Positions 34,724 through 44,798 are shown, counted from the stretch's first letter. The stretch is 64,000 nucleotides of DNA from Paracoccaceae bacterium (GCA_021648025.1 JAKITO010000004.1:62001-126000), one strand, 5' to 3'. Program-made: numbers and translations. The notes: generated by a model from the sequence alone, not told the origin.

Positions 34724-34743
34724 AAAATGCGCGGAACCCGCGC
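34724..34743 (-). terminator. Terminator of the acyl-CoA ligase gene
   Basis: On the minus strand the stem GCGCGG-GTT-CCGCGC (34743-34729) is followed by ATTTTAAC. It begins right at the stop codon of the ligase gene at 34744. The T-run is short, so its efficiency is uncertain. Confidence 0.6.
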
Positions 34744-36411
34744 TTAAATCGATGCTTCCATCATCTGTTTGCGCATCTCGAATTTCTGGATCTTGCCGGT
34801 CACGGTCATTGGAAAGCCATCGACAAAGCGGATCAGTCTGGGAATTTTGAAATGGGCGATCTGGCCTTTGCAGAACGCCGCAATATCGGTATCTTGCTCA
34901 GTTTTCCCATCCTTAAGCTGAATCCAGGCGCAGACCTCTTCGCCGTATTTGTCGTCCGGCACGCCAAACACCTGAACATCCCGGATCGCCGGATGGGTAT
35001 AAAGAAATTCCTCAATTTCGCGCGGGTAAATGTTCTCGCCGCCCCGAATGATCATGTCCTTAAGACGCCCCGTGATATCCACATAACCTTCGTCGTCCAT
35101 CACCGCCAAATCACCCGTATGCATCCAACCCGTGGCGTCAATCGACGCGCGGGTCTTGGCCGGATCACCCCAATAACCGGTCATCACCGAATAGCCCCGG
35201 GTCAGGAATTCGCCCTGCTGACCACGCGCCACCACGCGGCCCTGGTCGTCAATGATCTTGACCTCGACAAACGGGTGGATCTGCCCGACCGTACCAATCC
35301 GTTTGGCCACGGAATCGTCAGCTTTGGTCTGCATCGACACCGGACTGGTTTCAGTCATGCCGTAACAAATCGTCACCTCGCGCATGTGCATGTCATCAAT
35401 CACCCGCGCCATCACATCCGCCGGGCAGCTTGATCCGGCCATCACACCGGTGCGCAAGGACGACAGGTCGTGGGTGGCAAAGTCGGGCGATTCCAGCATG
35501 GCGATGAACATGGTCGGCACACCATAAAGTGCCGTGCATCGTTCGCGCGCCACCGCCCGCAACACATCGTCAGGATCAAACGCTTCACCGGGGAAAATCA
35601 TCGCAGTGCCGTGGGTGATACAGCCCAGAACCCCCATCACCATGCCAAAGCAATGATACAACGGCACCGGAATGCACAGCCGATCCCGGTCGCTGAAACC
35701 CTGACGTTCGGCCACGAAAAACCCGTTGTTAAGGATATTGTGATGACTAAGGGTCGCGCCTTTGGGCTGGCCTGTGGTGCCGGACGTGAACTGAATGTTG
35801 ATCGGGTCGTCGGGCTGAAGCCGGGTTTGCAGATCCATCAATGTCTTGTGGTCCGCTTGCGTACCCATTTTTGCCACATCACCAAAGCTGAAACAGCCAT
35901 CAGGGGATTGTACAGAATGCAAGATCACGATTTCAAGCGCCGGCAAAACGGAAGATTTCAACTGACCGGGCGTCGCCGTCGCCAATTCGGGCGCCAATTC
36001 CTGTATCATGCCCGAATAGTCGCTGGATTTGAAATTCTCGGCCAGGATCAACGCCCGGCATTCCACCAGATTCAGCGCATACTCCAACTCTCGCAGCCGG
36101 TAGGCCGGGTTGATATTGACCTGGATCAGCCCTGCCCGCGCCGTGGCGAACTGTGCCACCACCCATTCGGCATTGTTGGGCGACCAGACGCCAACCCGGT
36201 CGCCAGGTTTCAGACCAAGGTGGATAAGACCGGCGGCAAACGCATCAACTTTGGCCAGCAACTCTTCGTAAGTCCAACGTATTCCCTGATGGTGAACTAT
36301 CAGTGCGTCATGCTCGGGCCATTCATCCGCCGCGTCTTCGATCGCCTGTCCGATGGTTTTGAACAACAGCGGCTTGTCGCTGGTGCCGCAGACATAACTT
36401 GGAATGTTCAT
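34744..36411 (-). CDS. AMP-forming fatty-acid/acyl-CoA ligase
   Basis: The 555-residue cytoplasmic enzyme activates a carboxylic acid with ATP and CoA. It has the ANL-superfamily motifs: A3 [17 protein letters not shown] near 210-226, A5 YGMTET, A7 [20 protein letters not shown]8 [20 protein letters not shown] and the C-terminal catalytic lysine in [13 protein letters not shown] (A10). Size and motifs match medium- or long-chain fatty-acyl-CoA synthetases (FadD-like) of alphaproteobacteria. It is a single gene between the two tRNA-Val genes. Confidence 0.93.
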   Translation of the reverse strand: MNIPSYVCGTSDKPLLFKTIGQAIEDAADEWPEHDALIVHHQGIRWTYEELLAKVDAFAAGLIHLGLKPGDRVGVWSPNNAEWVVAQFATARAGLIQVNINPAYRLRELEYALNLVECRALILAENFKSSDYSGMIQELAPELATATPGQLKSSVLPALEIVILHSVQSPDGCFSFGDVAKMGTQADHKTLMDLQTRLQPDDPINIQFTSGTTGQPKGATLSHHNILNNGFFVAERQGFSDRDRLCIPVPLYHCFGMVMGVLGCITHGTAMIFPGEAFDPDDVLRAVARERCTALYGVPTMFIAMLESPDFATHDLSSLRTGVMAGSSCPADVMARVIDDMHMREVTICYGMTETSPVSMQTKADDSVAKRIGTVGQIHPFVEVKIIDDQGRVVARGQQGEFLTRGYSVMTGYWGDPAKTRASIDATGWMHTGDLAVMDDEGYVDITGRLKDMIIRGGENIYPREIEEFLYTHPAIRDVQVFGVPDDKYGEEVCAWIQLKDGKTEQDTDIAAFCKGQIAHFKIPRLIRFVDGFPMTVTGKIQKFEMRKQMMEASI

Positions 36412-36485
36412 ATCACCTCACTTGGAAAACGATGCGCAGCTGATCCGGGCCTAAGCCCGGTTCAAACAAATCTGGCCGGGGAAAT

Positions 36486-36560
36486 TGGTGGGTGATAAGG
36501 GATTTGAACCCCTGACATCTTCGATGTGAACGAAGCGCTCTACCACTGAGCTAATCACCC
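36486..36560 (-). tRNA. tRNA-Val(CAC)
   Basis: The minus strand gives a 75-nt tRNA nearly identical to the tRNA-Val at 34468 in acceptor and anticodon stems, with loop TTCACAT and anticodon CAC. CCA is encoded (36488-36486). It begins only 16 bp after the HU gene stop, so cotranscription with HU is likely. The two copies differ mainly in the anticodon and T stem, suggesting an old duplication. Confidence 0.95.
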
Positions 36561-36576
36561 TATTCAATGTCAGGAT

Positions 36577-37014
36577 TTACACTTTGGCAGATGCGGGATC
36601 AAGCAAGGGATTGGCCTTTTCCACCGCAGCTTTGCTTTGACGCAGCTTACAGATGATCACCCTGGCGTTGTCTTTGACTGCGGTGCGGTTGATGCGCAGT
36701 TTGCCCAGCGGTTGCAGGTTCAATTCACGCCCCGACGCAATGGTTTCGCCCAAAACCGCCAGCATCGCCTCGACCACCGGTTTGGCATCCTTTTTCTTGA
36801 TGCCGGAACGCACCACAACCATATCCACCAGCTCTTTCTTTTTCAGCTCCGGTTCGGTCACAACCACTTCGGGTGCTTTGGCCGACTTGGATACCGGCCT
36901 TGCGCGTGGCTTGGGCGCTGGTTTTTCAACCATTTTACGGGGCTTCTTGGCCGACGTTTTGGCCACCTTGGGCTTGGATGCTGCCACTGTTTTCTTGTCT
37001 GTACTGGTTGCCAT
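36577..37014 (-). CDS. HU-family DNA-binding protein with lysine-rich N-terminal tail
   Basis: The 145-residue protein has an HU/IHF core in about residues 55-140 (KKKELVDMVVVRSGIKKKD, MLAVLGETIASGRELNLQPL, GKLRINRTAVKDN). A 50-residue Lys/Ala/Pro-rich tail (KKTVAASKPKVAKTSAKKP, PAPKPRARPVSKSAKAP) precedes it, like eukaryotic histone H1 tails. Normal HU has about 90 residues. The tail should increase nonspecific DNA binding or compaction. The gene lies between lon and tRNA-Val. Confidence 0.92.
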   Translation of the reverse strand: MATSTDKKTVAASKPKVAKTSAKKPRKMVEKPAPKPRARPVSKSAKAPEVVVTEPELKKKELVDMVVVRSGIKKKDAKPVVEAMLAVLGETIASGRELNLQPLGKLRINRTAVKDNARVIICKLRQSKAAVEKANPLLDPASAKV

Positions 37015-37162
37015 CTTGTGCCTCGTCAGTTGGGGTCAGGGTTTCTTGCCTTAAATAACCCTAGCCTTACCCCGATCACATTTCCAGCTTTCTTAGCCGA
37101 ACCTCAGAACACCAAGCGAATGTGCCCCGAATATGATCCGGGGCCTCATCGGCAGTTCGGTT

Positions 37163-39574
37163 CTAATGCGCTGTTGCTGACGCTGGATCGGCGTGGCCAG
37201 CCAATGCCGCCTTGGCCGCCGCCGCCTCTTCTGCGGCTTCGTCCCAGTCTATGGCCTCGGGTTGGCGCACCAGTACCCGTTTCAAAACCTCGGACACATG
37301 AGCGACCGGAATAATCTCAAGCCCCTGTTTGACGTTATCAGGGATTTCGACCAGATCCTTTTCGTTTTCGGCCGGGATCAACACGGTTTTGATACCACCG
37401 CGAAGGGCCGCCAACAGCTTTTCTTTCAAGCCACCAATCGGCAACGCGTTACCGCGCAGGGTGACCTCTCCGGTCATCGCCACATCCTTGCGCACCGGAA
37501 TTTTGGTCAGCACCGAAACAATCGAAACCACCATCGCCAATCCGGCACTTGGCCCGTCCTTGGGCGTCGCCCCTTCGGGGACGTGAACATGGATGTCCCA
37601 ATGATCGAACCGCGGCGGTTTGATGCCGATCGACGGGCTGATCGAACGCACATAACTGGCCGCCGCCTCAATCGATTCCTTCATCACATCGCCCAGCTTG
37701 CCGGTGGTCTTCATCCGCCCCTTGCCGGGCAGACGCAGCGCTTCAATACTCAGCAATTCACCCCCGACCGAAGTATAGGCAAGGCCAGTCACAACCCCGA
37801 TCAGATCCTCTTGTTCCGCCAGACCGTAACGAAATTTCTTGACCCCAAGGAATTGATCAAGGTTGTCGGCGGTAATCACCACTGATTCCGCCTCTTTCTT
37901 GATGATCATGGTCAGCGACTTACGGCACAGCTTGGCAATCTCACGCTCAAGATTACGCACCCCCGCCTCGCGGGTATAGGTGCGGATAATCTCGGTCAAA
38001 GCACCGTCTGTCAGTTCGAATTCGTCTTTTTTCAGACCGTGGTTCTTGATCTGCTTACCCAGCAAATGCTGCTTGGCAATCTCAAGCTTTTCGTCTTCGG
38101 TATAGCCCGCCAGCGGGATGATCTCCATCCGGTCCAACAGCGGCCCGGGCATGTTATAGCTGTTCGAAGTGGTCAGGAACATCACGTTCGACAGGTCGTA
38201 TTCAACCTCAAGGTAATGATCGACGAACGTGTTATTCTGTTCCGGATCAAGCACTTCCAACATGGCACTGGCCGGGTCACCGCGAAAATCCTGACCCATT
38301 TTGTCAATCTCGTCCAACAGGATCAAAGGATTGGTGGTCTTGGCCTTTTTCAACGCCTGAATGATCTTACCGGGCATCGAACCAATATAGGTCCGCCGGT
38401 GCCCGCGAATTTCGGACTCGTCGCGCACGCCGCCCAGCGAGATGCGAATAAATTCACGCCCCGTGGCCCGTGCCACCGATTTCCCAAGCGAGGTTTTGCC
38501 CACACCCGGAGGGCCGACCAAACACATGATCGGGCCTTTCATTTTCTTCGAACGCTGCTGCACCGCCAGATATTCGACAATCCGTTCCTTGACCTTTTCA
38601 AGCCCGTAATGATCGTCATCCAGTACCTTTTGCGCGCGGGCCAGATCCTTTTTCACCCGGCTTTTCACGCCCCAGGGAATTGACAGGATCCAGTCAAGAT
38701 AGTTGCGAACCACAGTCGCCTCGGCACTCATCGGCGACATGTTCTTCAGCTTTTTCAGCTCGCCGTCAACCTTTTCCCTGGCCTCTTTGCTCAGCTTGGT
38801 CTCGGCAATCTTGGCTTCAAGCTCGGCAATTTCGCCCTCGCCCTCTTCGCCGTCGCCCAGTTCCTTCTGAATCGCCTTCATCTGCTCGTTCAGATAATAT
38901 TCACGCTGGGTTTTCTCCATCTGCGTCTTGACCCGGGTCTTGATCTTTTTCTCGACCTGCAACACCGACATCTCGCCTTGCATCAGGCCGTAAACCTTCT
39001 CTAACCGCTCACTGATCGGCAGGGTTTCAAGCAGGTCCTGCTTTTGCTCGACCTCGATGCCCAAATGGCCCGCCACCAGATCTGCCAACTTGGCTGGTTC
39101 GGTGGACTCCCCAACCGCACTCAGCGCCTCTTCGGGGATGTTCTTGCGCACTTTGGCATAGCGCGCAAATTCGTCGCCTACCGTGCGCAACAGCGCCTCG
39201 GTCACGGTGACATCGCCGGGAATTTCGGTCAGATATTCGGCCCTTGCCTCAAAGTAATCATCATTCTCAAGGAATTCGGTGATCTGGACCCGGGCCTGAC
39301 CTTCGACCAGAACCTTGACCGTGCCATCGGGAAGTTTCAGCAATTGCAATACGTTGGCCAAAACCCCAATCTGAAAGATCCCGTCGCTGTCAGGGTCATC
39401 GGCACCTGGGTCTTTCTGACTCGACAACAGGATCTGCTTGTCGTCCGCCATCACCTCTTCCAGCGCTTTGACCGATTTCTCACGGCCAACAAACAGCGGT
39501 ACGATCATATGTGGAAACACCACGATATCGCGCAACGGCAAAACGGGATAAGAGGAATTCAGAGGTTCTAGCAT
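37163..39574 (-). CDS. lon: ATP-dependent Lon protease
   Basis: The start at 39574 (MLEPLNSSYPVLPLRDIVVF) gives 803 residues, the usual length; the longer frame to 39658 adds unrelated sequence. The N-terminal LAN domain (1 to about 200) is followed by coiled coil, the AAA+ module with Walker A GPPGVGKTS (354-362), and the C-terminal Ser-Lys protease with Ser676 in DGPSAGLAM and Lys719 in GGLKEK. It degrades damaged and regulatory proteins in the cytoplasm. HU is encoded just downstream. An A-rich tail (EEAAAAKAALAGH) follows the protease domain. Confidence 0.98.
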   Translation of the reverse strand: MLEPLNSSYPVLPLRDIVVFPHMIVPLFVGREKSVKALEEVMADDKQILLSSQKDPGADDPDSDGIFQIGVLANVLQLLKLPDGTVKVLVEGQARVQITEFLENDDYFEARAEYLTEIPGDVTVTEALLRTVGDEFARYAKVRKNIPEEALSAVGESTEPAKLADLVAGHLGIEVEQKQDLLETLPISERLEKVYGLMQGEMSVLQVEKKIKTRVKTQMEKTQREYYLNEQMKAIQKELGDGEEGEGEIAELEAKIAETKLSKEAREKVDGELKKLKNMSPMSAEATVVRNYLDWILSIPWGVKSRVKKDLARAQKVLDDDHYGLEKVKERIVEYLAVQQRSKKMKGPIMCLVGPPGVGKTSLGKSVARATGREFIRISLGGVRDESEIRGHRRTYIGSMPGKIIQALKKAKTTNPLILLDEIDKMGQDFRGDPASAMLEVLDPEQNNTFVDHYLEVEYDLSNVMFLTTSNSYNMPGPLLDRMEIIPLAGYTEDEKLEIAKQHLLGKQIKNHGLKKDEFELTDGALTEIIRTYTREAGVRNLEREIAKLCRKSLTMIIKKEAESVVITADNLDQFLGVKKFRYGLAEQEDLIGVVTGLAYTSVGGELLSIEALRLPGKGRMKTTGKLGDVMKESIEAAASYVRSISPSIGIKPPRFDHWDIHVHVPEGATPKDGPSAGLAMVVSIVSVLTKIPVRKDVAMTGEVTLRGNALPIGGLKEKLLAALRGGIKTVLIPAENEKDLVEIPDNVKQGLEIIPVAHVSEVLKRVLVRQPEAIDWDEAAEEAAAAKAALAGHADPASATAH

Positions 39575-40312
39575 GCTCAGTCCTTGTCTGGCGGCCGGTT
39601 TTGGCCTTTTTGTTGGCAAGATGGCGCAGGCCCCATTTTTCGGCAACCCCTTGGCCATCTCCGGTTTGGTTGATCAGAAATGGGGCCAGAGCACCCCGAT
39701 TTCAATGTTACACCCGTAATTCGCCCTGTATTTTCCGGCCCGGTTTCACCGGACGGAAGTGGCGCATCAATCTGAGCAAACAATGACCTGAGTTGACCTG
39801 TTGCGCAAGCAAGCAATCCCGGCAATGCAAGTAAAACGGGAAAGGAAACAATCGCCACCAGATAGCTGAACTGTTGAAATTATACCCATAATACAATGGG
39901 TTAATTGCCTTAAAAATACCTGATTTGGCCGAATTCCCTTTGATCTTGCGAATGGGACTTGCCTTCATTCTGACATAATTTTACCCAAATCATGTCTTCT
40001 TGGAGTTATGTACAGTGGAAATAGCATTTTGGTTGTTGGTGTGTCTTGGTACTGGCCTGTCTGTATTGGGCGAAAACCACAGTGAGGACTAACCACCTCA
40101 CATCTTGAAACAGGGCACAATCCTTAGCGACATTGGTATGGTCGATTACAGCGTTTCGCATTTCTTTGGTTCAAGGTATCACTTTGCCCGGCGAGGCAGG
40201 GTTTGATCTGACAAACACGTTCGCCGGGCAAAGTGATTCAATTCGAACGCGAAACGCTTTAAGGGAAATACCGAACCGGGTGCAGGCCTGATATCGCCCA
40301 ATGGCCGCGGCG
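39575..40312. other. Long intergenic region between mltG and lon
   Basis: The 738 bp contain the palindromic repeat at 40145-40262 but no firm gene. A+T content is high from 39830 to 40020. One short frame at 40015-40092 (GTG start, 25 residues, one hydrophobic helix) has TTGGAG upstream and could be a micropeptide; support is thin. The lon promoter should lie near 39600-39700. Confidence 0.5.
40145..40262. repeat. 118-bp palindromic repeat element
   Basis: A perfect 17-bp inverted repeat, ATCACTTTGCCCGGCGA at 40178-40194 and its complement at 40221-40237, surrounds a 26-nt loop. Outer imperfect arms CGTTTCGC (about 40152) and GCGAAACG (about 40249) extend the palindrome. The right end, 40240-40262, recurs inverted at 3682-3704. 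The element follows the stop of mltG by about 50 bp and may also act as its transcription end or as a mobile small repeat. Confidence 0.8.
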
Positions 40313-41476
40313 CTAATCGTCAGATGGTTGTGCCCGCTGCGCTTCGATCTGACGCCAGACGGCGACGTTGCGGTTGTGCTCTTCCAGGGTCGTCGCAAAG
40401 GCATGACCGCCGGTGCCGTCAGCAACAAAGAACACATATTCCGTGGTATCCGGATGTGCCGCCGCCTCAAGGCTGGCCGCACCCGGATTGGCAATTGGCG
40501 TGATAGGCAACCCCTGGATCACATAAGTATTCCAAGGCGTTGCCGCTCGAAGCTCACTTCGTCGCAAGCCGCGCCCCAATATCCGTTTGCCTTCGGTAAT
40601 GCCATAAATCACCGTCGGGTCAGTTTGCAGCCGCATACCCCGGTTCAGCCGGTTGATGAACACGCTCGACACCTGACGCCGCTCTTCGCTTACCCCGGTT
40701 TCCTTTTCGATAATCGACGCCAGGATCAACAATTCTTCGGGGCTTTCCAGTGGCAGCCCCGGCGCGCGCCCTTCCCAGGCAGCAGCAATCAGCAATTTCT
40801 GCCGTTCCTGCATTTTCGCCAGCAAATCACCGCGCACCATGCCCGGTACAATGTCATATGAATCCGGCGACAACATGCCCTCGGGTGGGATCTCTGCCAC
40901 TGTGCCTTCCAGCATATCCAGAGATTTCAGCGTTTCAACCACCTGCCAGCTGGTCACCCCTTCGGCCATGGCGATGCGATAGCGGGTATCGCCTTGCGCC
41001 GTCACGCTGGTGTATTCCTCCGGGGCCTCGTCCAGCAACAGATTGAACTCGGCCTTTTTGACAAACCTGTTGGTGCTTGGGTCCAACTCACGCACCTGCG
41101 CCATGACCCGCGTCACCCCCACCCGGTAAACCACCTCGGTGCCGCAAGTGCTGGCGCCACCCTGGGTTATCTGATCGACGATACCTTCCATCGAAATGCC
41201 CGGTTCGACCAGAAAGCTGCCGGCCTTGAGCTGACCGGCCTTTTCGGAATAATCCGCCCCAACCCGAAAGATCGCGGCATTGCTGACCGCCCCCTCCGCC
41301 TCAAGTTTGCGCGATACACGGGCCATGTTCGACCCCCGCTCGACCCGGAGGCAAATGGCGGCGTCCAACGGCCCGGCAGCTGTAAACTGGGTTTTACCCC
41401 ACAGGATCAATCCACCCAGCATGAACAGGCCCAGCACCAGCATGGTGATCATATTTGAGGCAAGCGACCGCCACAT
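40313..41476 (-). CDS. mltG: Endolytic murein transglycosylase MltG
   Basis: The 387-residue protein has an N-terminal membrane anchor (MITMLVLGLFMLGGLILWG), a LysM-like region and the YceG catalytic domain. The conserved segment LLILASIIEKETGVSEERRQ holds the catalytic Glu, followed by VFINRLNRGMRLQTDPTVIY. MltG cuts nascent glycan strands at the membrane and sets strand length. Its ATG touches the stop of fabF (TAGATG), so the two are translationally coupled, the order known from Rhodobacterales. Confidence 0.96.
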   Translation of the reverse strand: MWRSLASNMITMLVLGLFMLGGLILWGKTQFTAAGPLDAAICLRVERGSNMARVSRKLEAEGAVSNAAIFRVGADYSEKAGQLKAGSFLVEPGISMEGIVDQITQGGASTCGTEVVYRVGVTRVMAQVRELDPSTNRFVKKAEFNLLLDEAPEEYTSVTAQGDTRYRIAMAEGVTSWQVVETLKSLDMLEGTVAEIPPEGMLSPDSYDIVPGMVRGDLLAKMQERQKLLIAAAWEGRAPGLPLESPEELLILASIIEKETGVSEERRQVSSVFINRLNRGMRLQTDPTVIYGITEGKRILGRGLRRSELRAATPWNTYVIQGLPITPIANPGAASLEAAAHPDTTEYVFFVADGTGGHAFATTLEEHNRNVAVWRQIEAQRAQPSDD

Positions 41477-42742
41477 CTAACGGACCTTTCCGAATACAAC
41501 GCTGGCATTGGTGCCGCCAAACCCGAACGAGTTGGACAGGGCAACATCGACATTGCGTTCAACTTTGACATTCGGGGCCAGGTCCACCGGCGTTTCCACC
41601 GCCGGGTTGTCCAGGTTGATAGTCGGCGGCACCACGGAATCGCGGATCGCCAGAATGGAAAATATCGCCTCGATCGCCCCGGCCGCCCCCAACAGGTGGC
41701 CCGTGGCCGATTTGGTCGATGACATCGTCACCTTGTCGGCCGCACCCCCCATCAGCCGCTCGACCGCGGCCAACTCAATGGTGTCGGCCATGGTGCTGGT
41801 GCCGTGGGCGTTGATATAATCAACATCCGCAGGCGTAAGCCCGGCGTTTTTCAACGCAGCGCGCATCGAGCGTTCGGCGCCGTTGCCATCTTCCGAGGGC
41901 GCGGTGATGTGATAGGCGTCTCCCGACATGCCATAGCCCAGAACTTCGGCGTAAATCTTGGCACCGCGCGCGCGCGCGTGTTCGTATTCTTCCAACACCA
42001 CCACCCCGGCCCCTTCGCCCATGACAAACCCGTCGCGGTCGGCGTCATACGGCCGACTGGCCGATTTTGGATCATCGGCGTATTTCGTGCTAAGGGCTTT
42101 GCAGGCGTTGAACCCGGCCATGCCAATCACATTGATCGCCGCCTCGGCCCCGCCGGCCACCATCACATCTGCGTCGCCAAACATGATCAACCGCGACGCA
42201 TCGCCAATCGCATGCGCGCCGGTGGAACAGGCGGTCACCACCGAATGGTTCGGGCCTTTGAAACCGAACCTGATGCTGACCTGACCGGAAATCAGATTGA
42301 TCAAAGCACCCGGAATAAAGAACGGAGACACCCGGCGCGGTCCACGTTCCTTGATCATAACGGCGGTTTCGGCGATGGATTCCAGCCCGCCAATACCCGA
42401 GCCGATCATCACCCCGGTGCGGTATTTATCTTCTTCGTCTTCGGGCAACCAACCGGCATCGCGCACCGCCATATCGGCGGCAACAATGCCGTACAGGATA
42501 AAGTCGCCGATCTTGCGCTGTTCCTTGGGCAGCACCCAGTCATCCGGGTTGAATGTGCCGTCCGTTCCGTCGCCGCGCGGCACCTCGCAGGCATAGGTGG
42601 TGGCGATTCCCGCCTCGACCGCATCAAACCGGCTGATTGGCCCAGCACCCGACTGCCCATCCAAAAGCCGTGACCAGCTTTCCTCGACCCCGCAGGCCAG
42701 GGGCGTAACCAGCCCCAGCCCGGTAACAACAACTCTGCGCAA
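41477..42742 (-). CDS. fabF: Beta-ketoacyl-ACP synthase II
   Basis: Family similarity begins at RRVVVTGLGLVTPLACG. A TTG at 42742 with GAGGGCAGG upstream gives 421 residues, which I prefer. The ATG at 42820 would add a 26-residue unrelated extension. The thiolase-fold active site is intact: Cys172 in VTACSTGAHAIGD, His in NAHGTSTMADT and His in KSATGHLLGAAGA. It elongates acyl-ACP in fatty acid synthesis. An unrelated exported-protein gene lies between it and acpP. Confidence 0.95.
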   Translation of the reverse strand: MRRVVVTGLGLVTPLACGVEESWSRLLDGQSGAGPISRFDAVEAGIATTYACEVPRGDGTDGTFNPDDWVLPKEQRKIGDFILYGIVAADMAVRDAGWLPEDEEDKYRTGVMIGSGIGGLESIAETAVMIKERGPRRVSPFFIPGALINLISGQVSIRFGFKGPNHSVVTACSTGAHAIGDASRLIMFGDADVMVAGGAEAAINVIGMAGFNACKALSTKYADDPKSASRPYDADRDGFVMGEGAGVVVLEEYEHARARGAKIYAEVLGYGMSGDAYHITAPSEDGNGAERSMRAALKNAGLTPADVDYINAHGTSTMADTIELAAVERLMGGAADKVTMSSTKSATGHLLGAAGAIEAIFSILAIRDSVVPPTINLDNPAVETPVDLAPNVKVERNVDVALSNSFGFGGTNASVVFGKVR

Positions 42743-42838
42743 TATCCTGCCCTCAATTTCTTTTTCTGACTCGCTTTTACCCTGCCAACGGGGCACGGGC
42801 AAGGCGGTGATGTCATTCATGGAGACCCGATCAGACTC

Positions 42839-43915
42839 TCAGCGTCTTGGGCGGATGATATAAAGCCCGTCGCTGCCCAGGGTGTCGACATTGCTTATGG
42901 GCCTGAATTCCAGAAAACTGACCGGCACCTCCTGGTCATAGGGTTTGGGCACCACGAACAGGCTCATGTTGAATGTGGCCCGCGCCCGCAATGCGCCCCG
43001 AACGGCACGTTCCCTGAACGCGACCTTTTCGCCGCCCACCGTCAGCCGGTAGGTGGCGATGCCGGCAAAGGCACCGGGAATGGGGGTGTAGGGGATGGTT
43101 TCAAAGACACCGCTTGACCTGTAGGATGTTCTTTTCAGGCTGGGGCTGCGCCCATATCGCAGCTTGTCTTCGGGCAGGCGGATCTCGCGCTCGCGCAGGC
43201 GACGATCGCTGTAGGAATAGCGTTTGCGCACAGGATCGCTCAGCAGTACCATGCGTTCGAATTTCGGCGGGAAGGCGGCGATGGTGTTGCCCAGATCATC
43301 GTCGCGCTCAAAGTCGACGACCGAGGGCGATATATAAAAGATCGTCCATTTGCCACCGGTGCGCAGATAGATCGCATATTTCGCATTGGCCGCGTTGAAA
43401 TCGCCCAAGACCACCACATCAGCCCTGGCATAATGCGGTGAGAATTCGGCAACAAAGGCCGCGCGGCTCAGTCTGCGCTTAGAGCGGTTGAATTTCCGGG
43501 TGATTGGCAGCAGCCGGAGTGTTTCCTGCGACAGGTCGTAAATCCCGCCTCTGGTCGTCACATAAGGCGAAAACCGGGGGCGGAAATGATCGCCCGAGTA
43601 TTTCAGCCGGACAACCATCTGCCCGGTGGCGTCGAATTTCAGCACATCGTCGTTAGAGGCCCTGCCGACGATGAAAAAACGGCCCTGCCGGTGAAAACTG
43701 ATATCGGCCATGTAGGGGGCGGCGACAAAGCTGACCTCGTAGTTTTGCGAAGTCAGCCCTGCCTTCAGCAGCGGTATTTCGTTTTGTGCGGCCCCCGGGG
43801 ATGCCAGAGCAATCAACGAAACCAGCAATGCGGTGGTGAGAATGACAAGATATCTGATGGCAGCCCCCGAACGAAATTTCGTTTGGAATATGGGGCACCG
43901 CGGGCCATAACTCAA
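42839..43915 (-). CDS. Exported protein of unknown function
   Basis: The 358-residue frame has a hydrophobic signal segment at about 21-43 (RYLVILTTALLVSLIALAS with cleavage near PGAAQ), so the product is periplasmic or secreted. The first 20 residues may not be translated. The mature part is rich in beta strands and in Arg/Tyr (LLKAGLTSQNYEVSFVAAPY, GGKWTIFYISPSVVDFERDD). I recognise no domain. It is encoded between acpP and fabF, where this family of clusters normally has little or nothing. Confidence 0.7.
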   Translation of the reverse strand: MSYGPRCPIFQTKFRSGAAIRYLVILTTALLVSLIALASPGAAQNEIPLLKAGLTSQNYEVSFVAAPYMADISFHRQGRFFIVGRASNDDVLKFDATGQMVVRLKYSGDHFRPRFSPYVTTRGGIYDLSQETLRLLPITRKFNRSKRRLSRAAFVAEFSPHYARADVVVLGDFNAANAKYAIYLRTGGKWTIFYISPSVVDFERDDDLGNTIAAFPPKFERMVLLSDPVRKRYSYSDRRLREREIRLPEDKLRYGRSPSLKRTSYRSSGVFETIPYTPIPGAFAGIATYRLTVGGEKVAFRERAVRGALRARATFNMSLFVVPKPYDQEVPVSFLEFRPISNVDTLGSDGLYIIRPRR

Positions 43916-44042
43916 GGTCGCGCCAAAACTGCCCGGACGGCTACGTATTGTTCCGCCACCCCGGCGGATGCCTCAGCGCCCATATTGCCTGGGCCACACG
44001 CATTCTGGCAAGGCCGCGATTTCATTCACAGAGCCTCCACAT

Positions 44043-44160
44043 TCAGATCAGCTCCGCCACCGCCTCGGGGTGCGGCTGTGCCATCACCAGGGCTTGGCCC
44101 AGATCAACGGTCTTGCGAAACAACGCCCGCCCAACCAGAACGCCGGCGATATTGGGGATA
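44043..44160 (-). pseudogene. C-terminal fragment resembling a TIM-barrel isomerase/aldolase
   Basis: The minus strand ending at the TGA 44045-44043 reads IPNIAGVLVGRALFRKTVDL followed by GQALVMAQPHPEAVAELI. The GVLVGRALF segment is typical of the last beta strand and phosphate-binding loop of HisA-like TIM barrels. No start or upstream similarity in frame is found beyond about 44160, so it is a remnant. The rest of 43916-44279 shows nothing clear. Confidence 0.35.
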
Positions 44161-44279
44161 TTACTTGAGACAGGCGGTTTGCGGCATCCCTTGTTCCGCT
44201 TTGCCGCCACCCCAAATCACCAACCCAAGGGTGTACATTTTGCGCTCTATTCCCTGTCCGGCACCCTAAACCTGAAACA

Positions 44280-44798
44280 TCACTCGCGACGCAGCAACAA
44301 AACCGGTTCTCCCGCCAATTCGGTCCGTCGCATTGGTTGATAACCAAGCCGCTTTGCCAGACGCATGGAAGGTTCATTTTCGTCCGTTATCACCGCCACA
44401 AGGACCCCGGGTCTTTGCCGGTCAAACCAATCATGAGCGGCACTGACGGCCTCATGGCCAATCCCCTGACCGTGTGCTTCGGGGACCAGAATCCAACCGG
44501 CCTCGGGGAAAGTGTCAAAATCCGCGCCCAGCCCGCGTTCCGCATGAAAAAACCCGGTTTGGCCAATCATTTCCTGGTCGTTTTTCCAGGTGATCGCCCA
44601 TTGACCAAAGCCCAGCATCTGCCAATGCCCGGTGTTTTGCAGAAACCTCATCCAGGCCTCGGCGCGGGGTCTTGGTGGGCCAATATGGCGCACCACGTCG
44701 GGCATGGTCCACATTTCAGCATACCGGTCAAAGTCTGAGGCTATCATGGCGCGCAGACAAAGCCGTTGGGTGCTGATAACCGGAGCCGTTTGAGCCAT
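44280..44798 (-). CDS. GNAT-family N-acetyltransferase (RimJ/RimL type)
   Basis: The ATG at 44798 has AAGGA upstream and begins MAQTAPVISTQRLCLRAMIA, giving 172 residues. The GNAT acetyl-CoA motif A region is GWILVPEAHGQGIGHEAVSA near 100-119, and AKRLGYQPMRRTEL closes the fold. Members acetylate amino groups of proteins, antibiotics or metabolites; the substrate is unknown. It lies downstream of acpP, past the acpP terminator. Confidence 0.88.
   Translation of the reverse strand: MAQTAPVISTQRLCLRAMIASDFDRYAEMWTMPDVVRHIGPPRPRAEAWMRFLQNTGHWQMLGFGQWAITWKNDQEMIGQTGFFHAERGLGADFDTFPEAGWILVPEAHGQGIGHEAVSAAHDWFDRQRPGVLVAVITDENEPSMRLAKRLGYQPMRRTELAGEPVLLLRRE

Noticed and set aside
37110-37162. CCCCG/CGGGG stem after lon as a terminator
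   Set aside because: No T-run follows on the minus strand, so termination is not supported.
40015-40092. 25-residue GTG-started hydrophobic frame between lon and mltG
   Set aside because: It has only a possible ribosome binding site and no terminator or known homologue; too weak to list as a gene.
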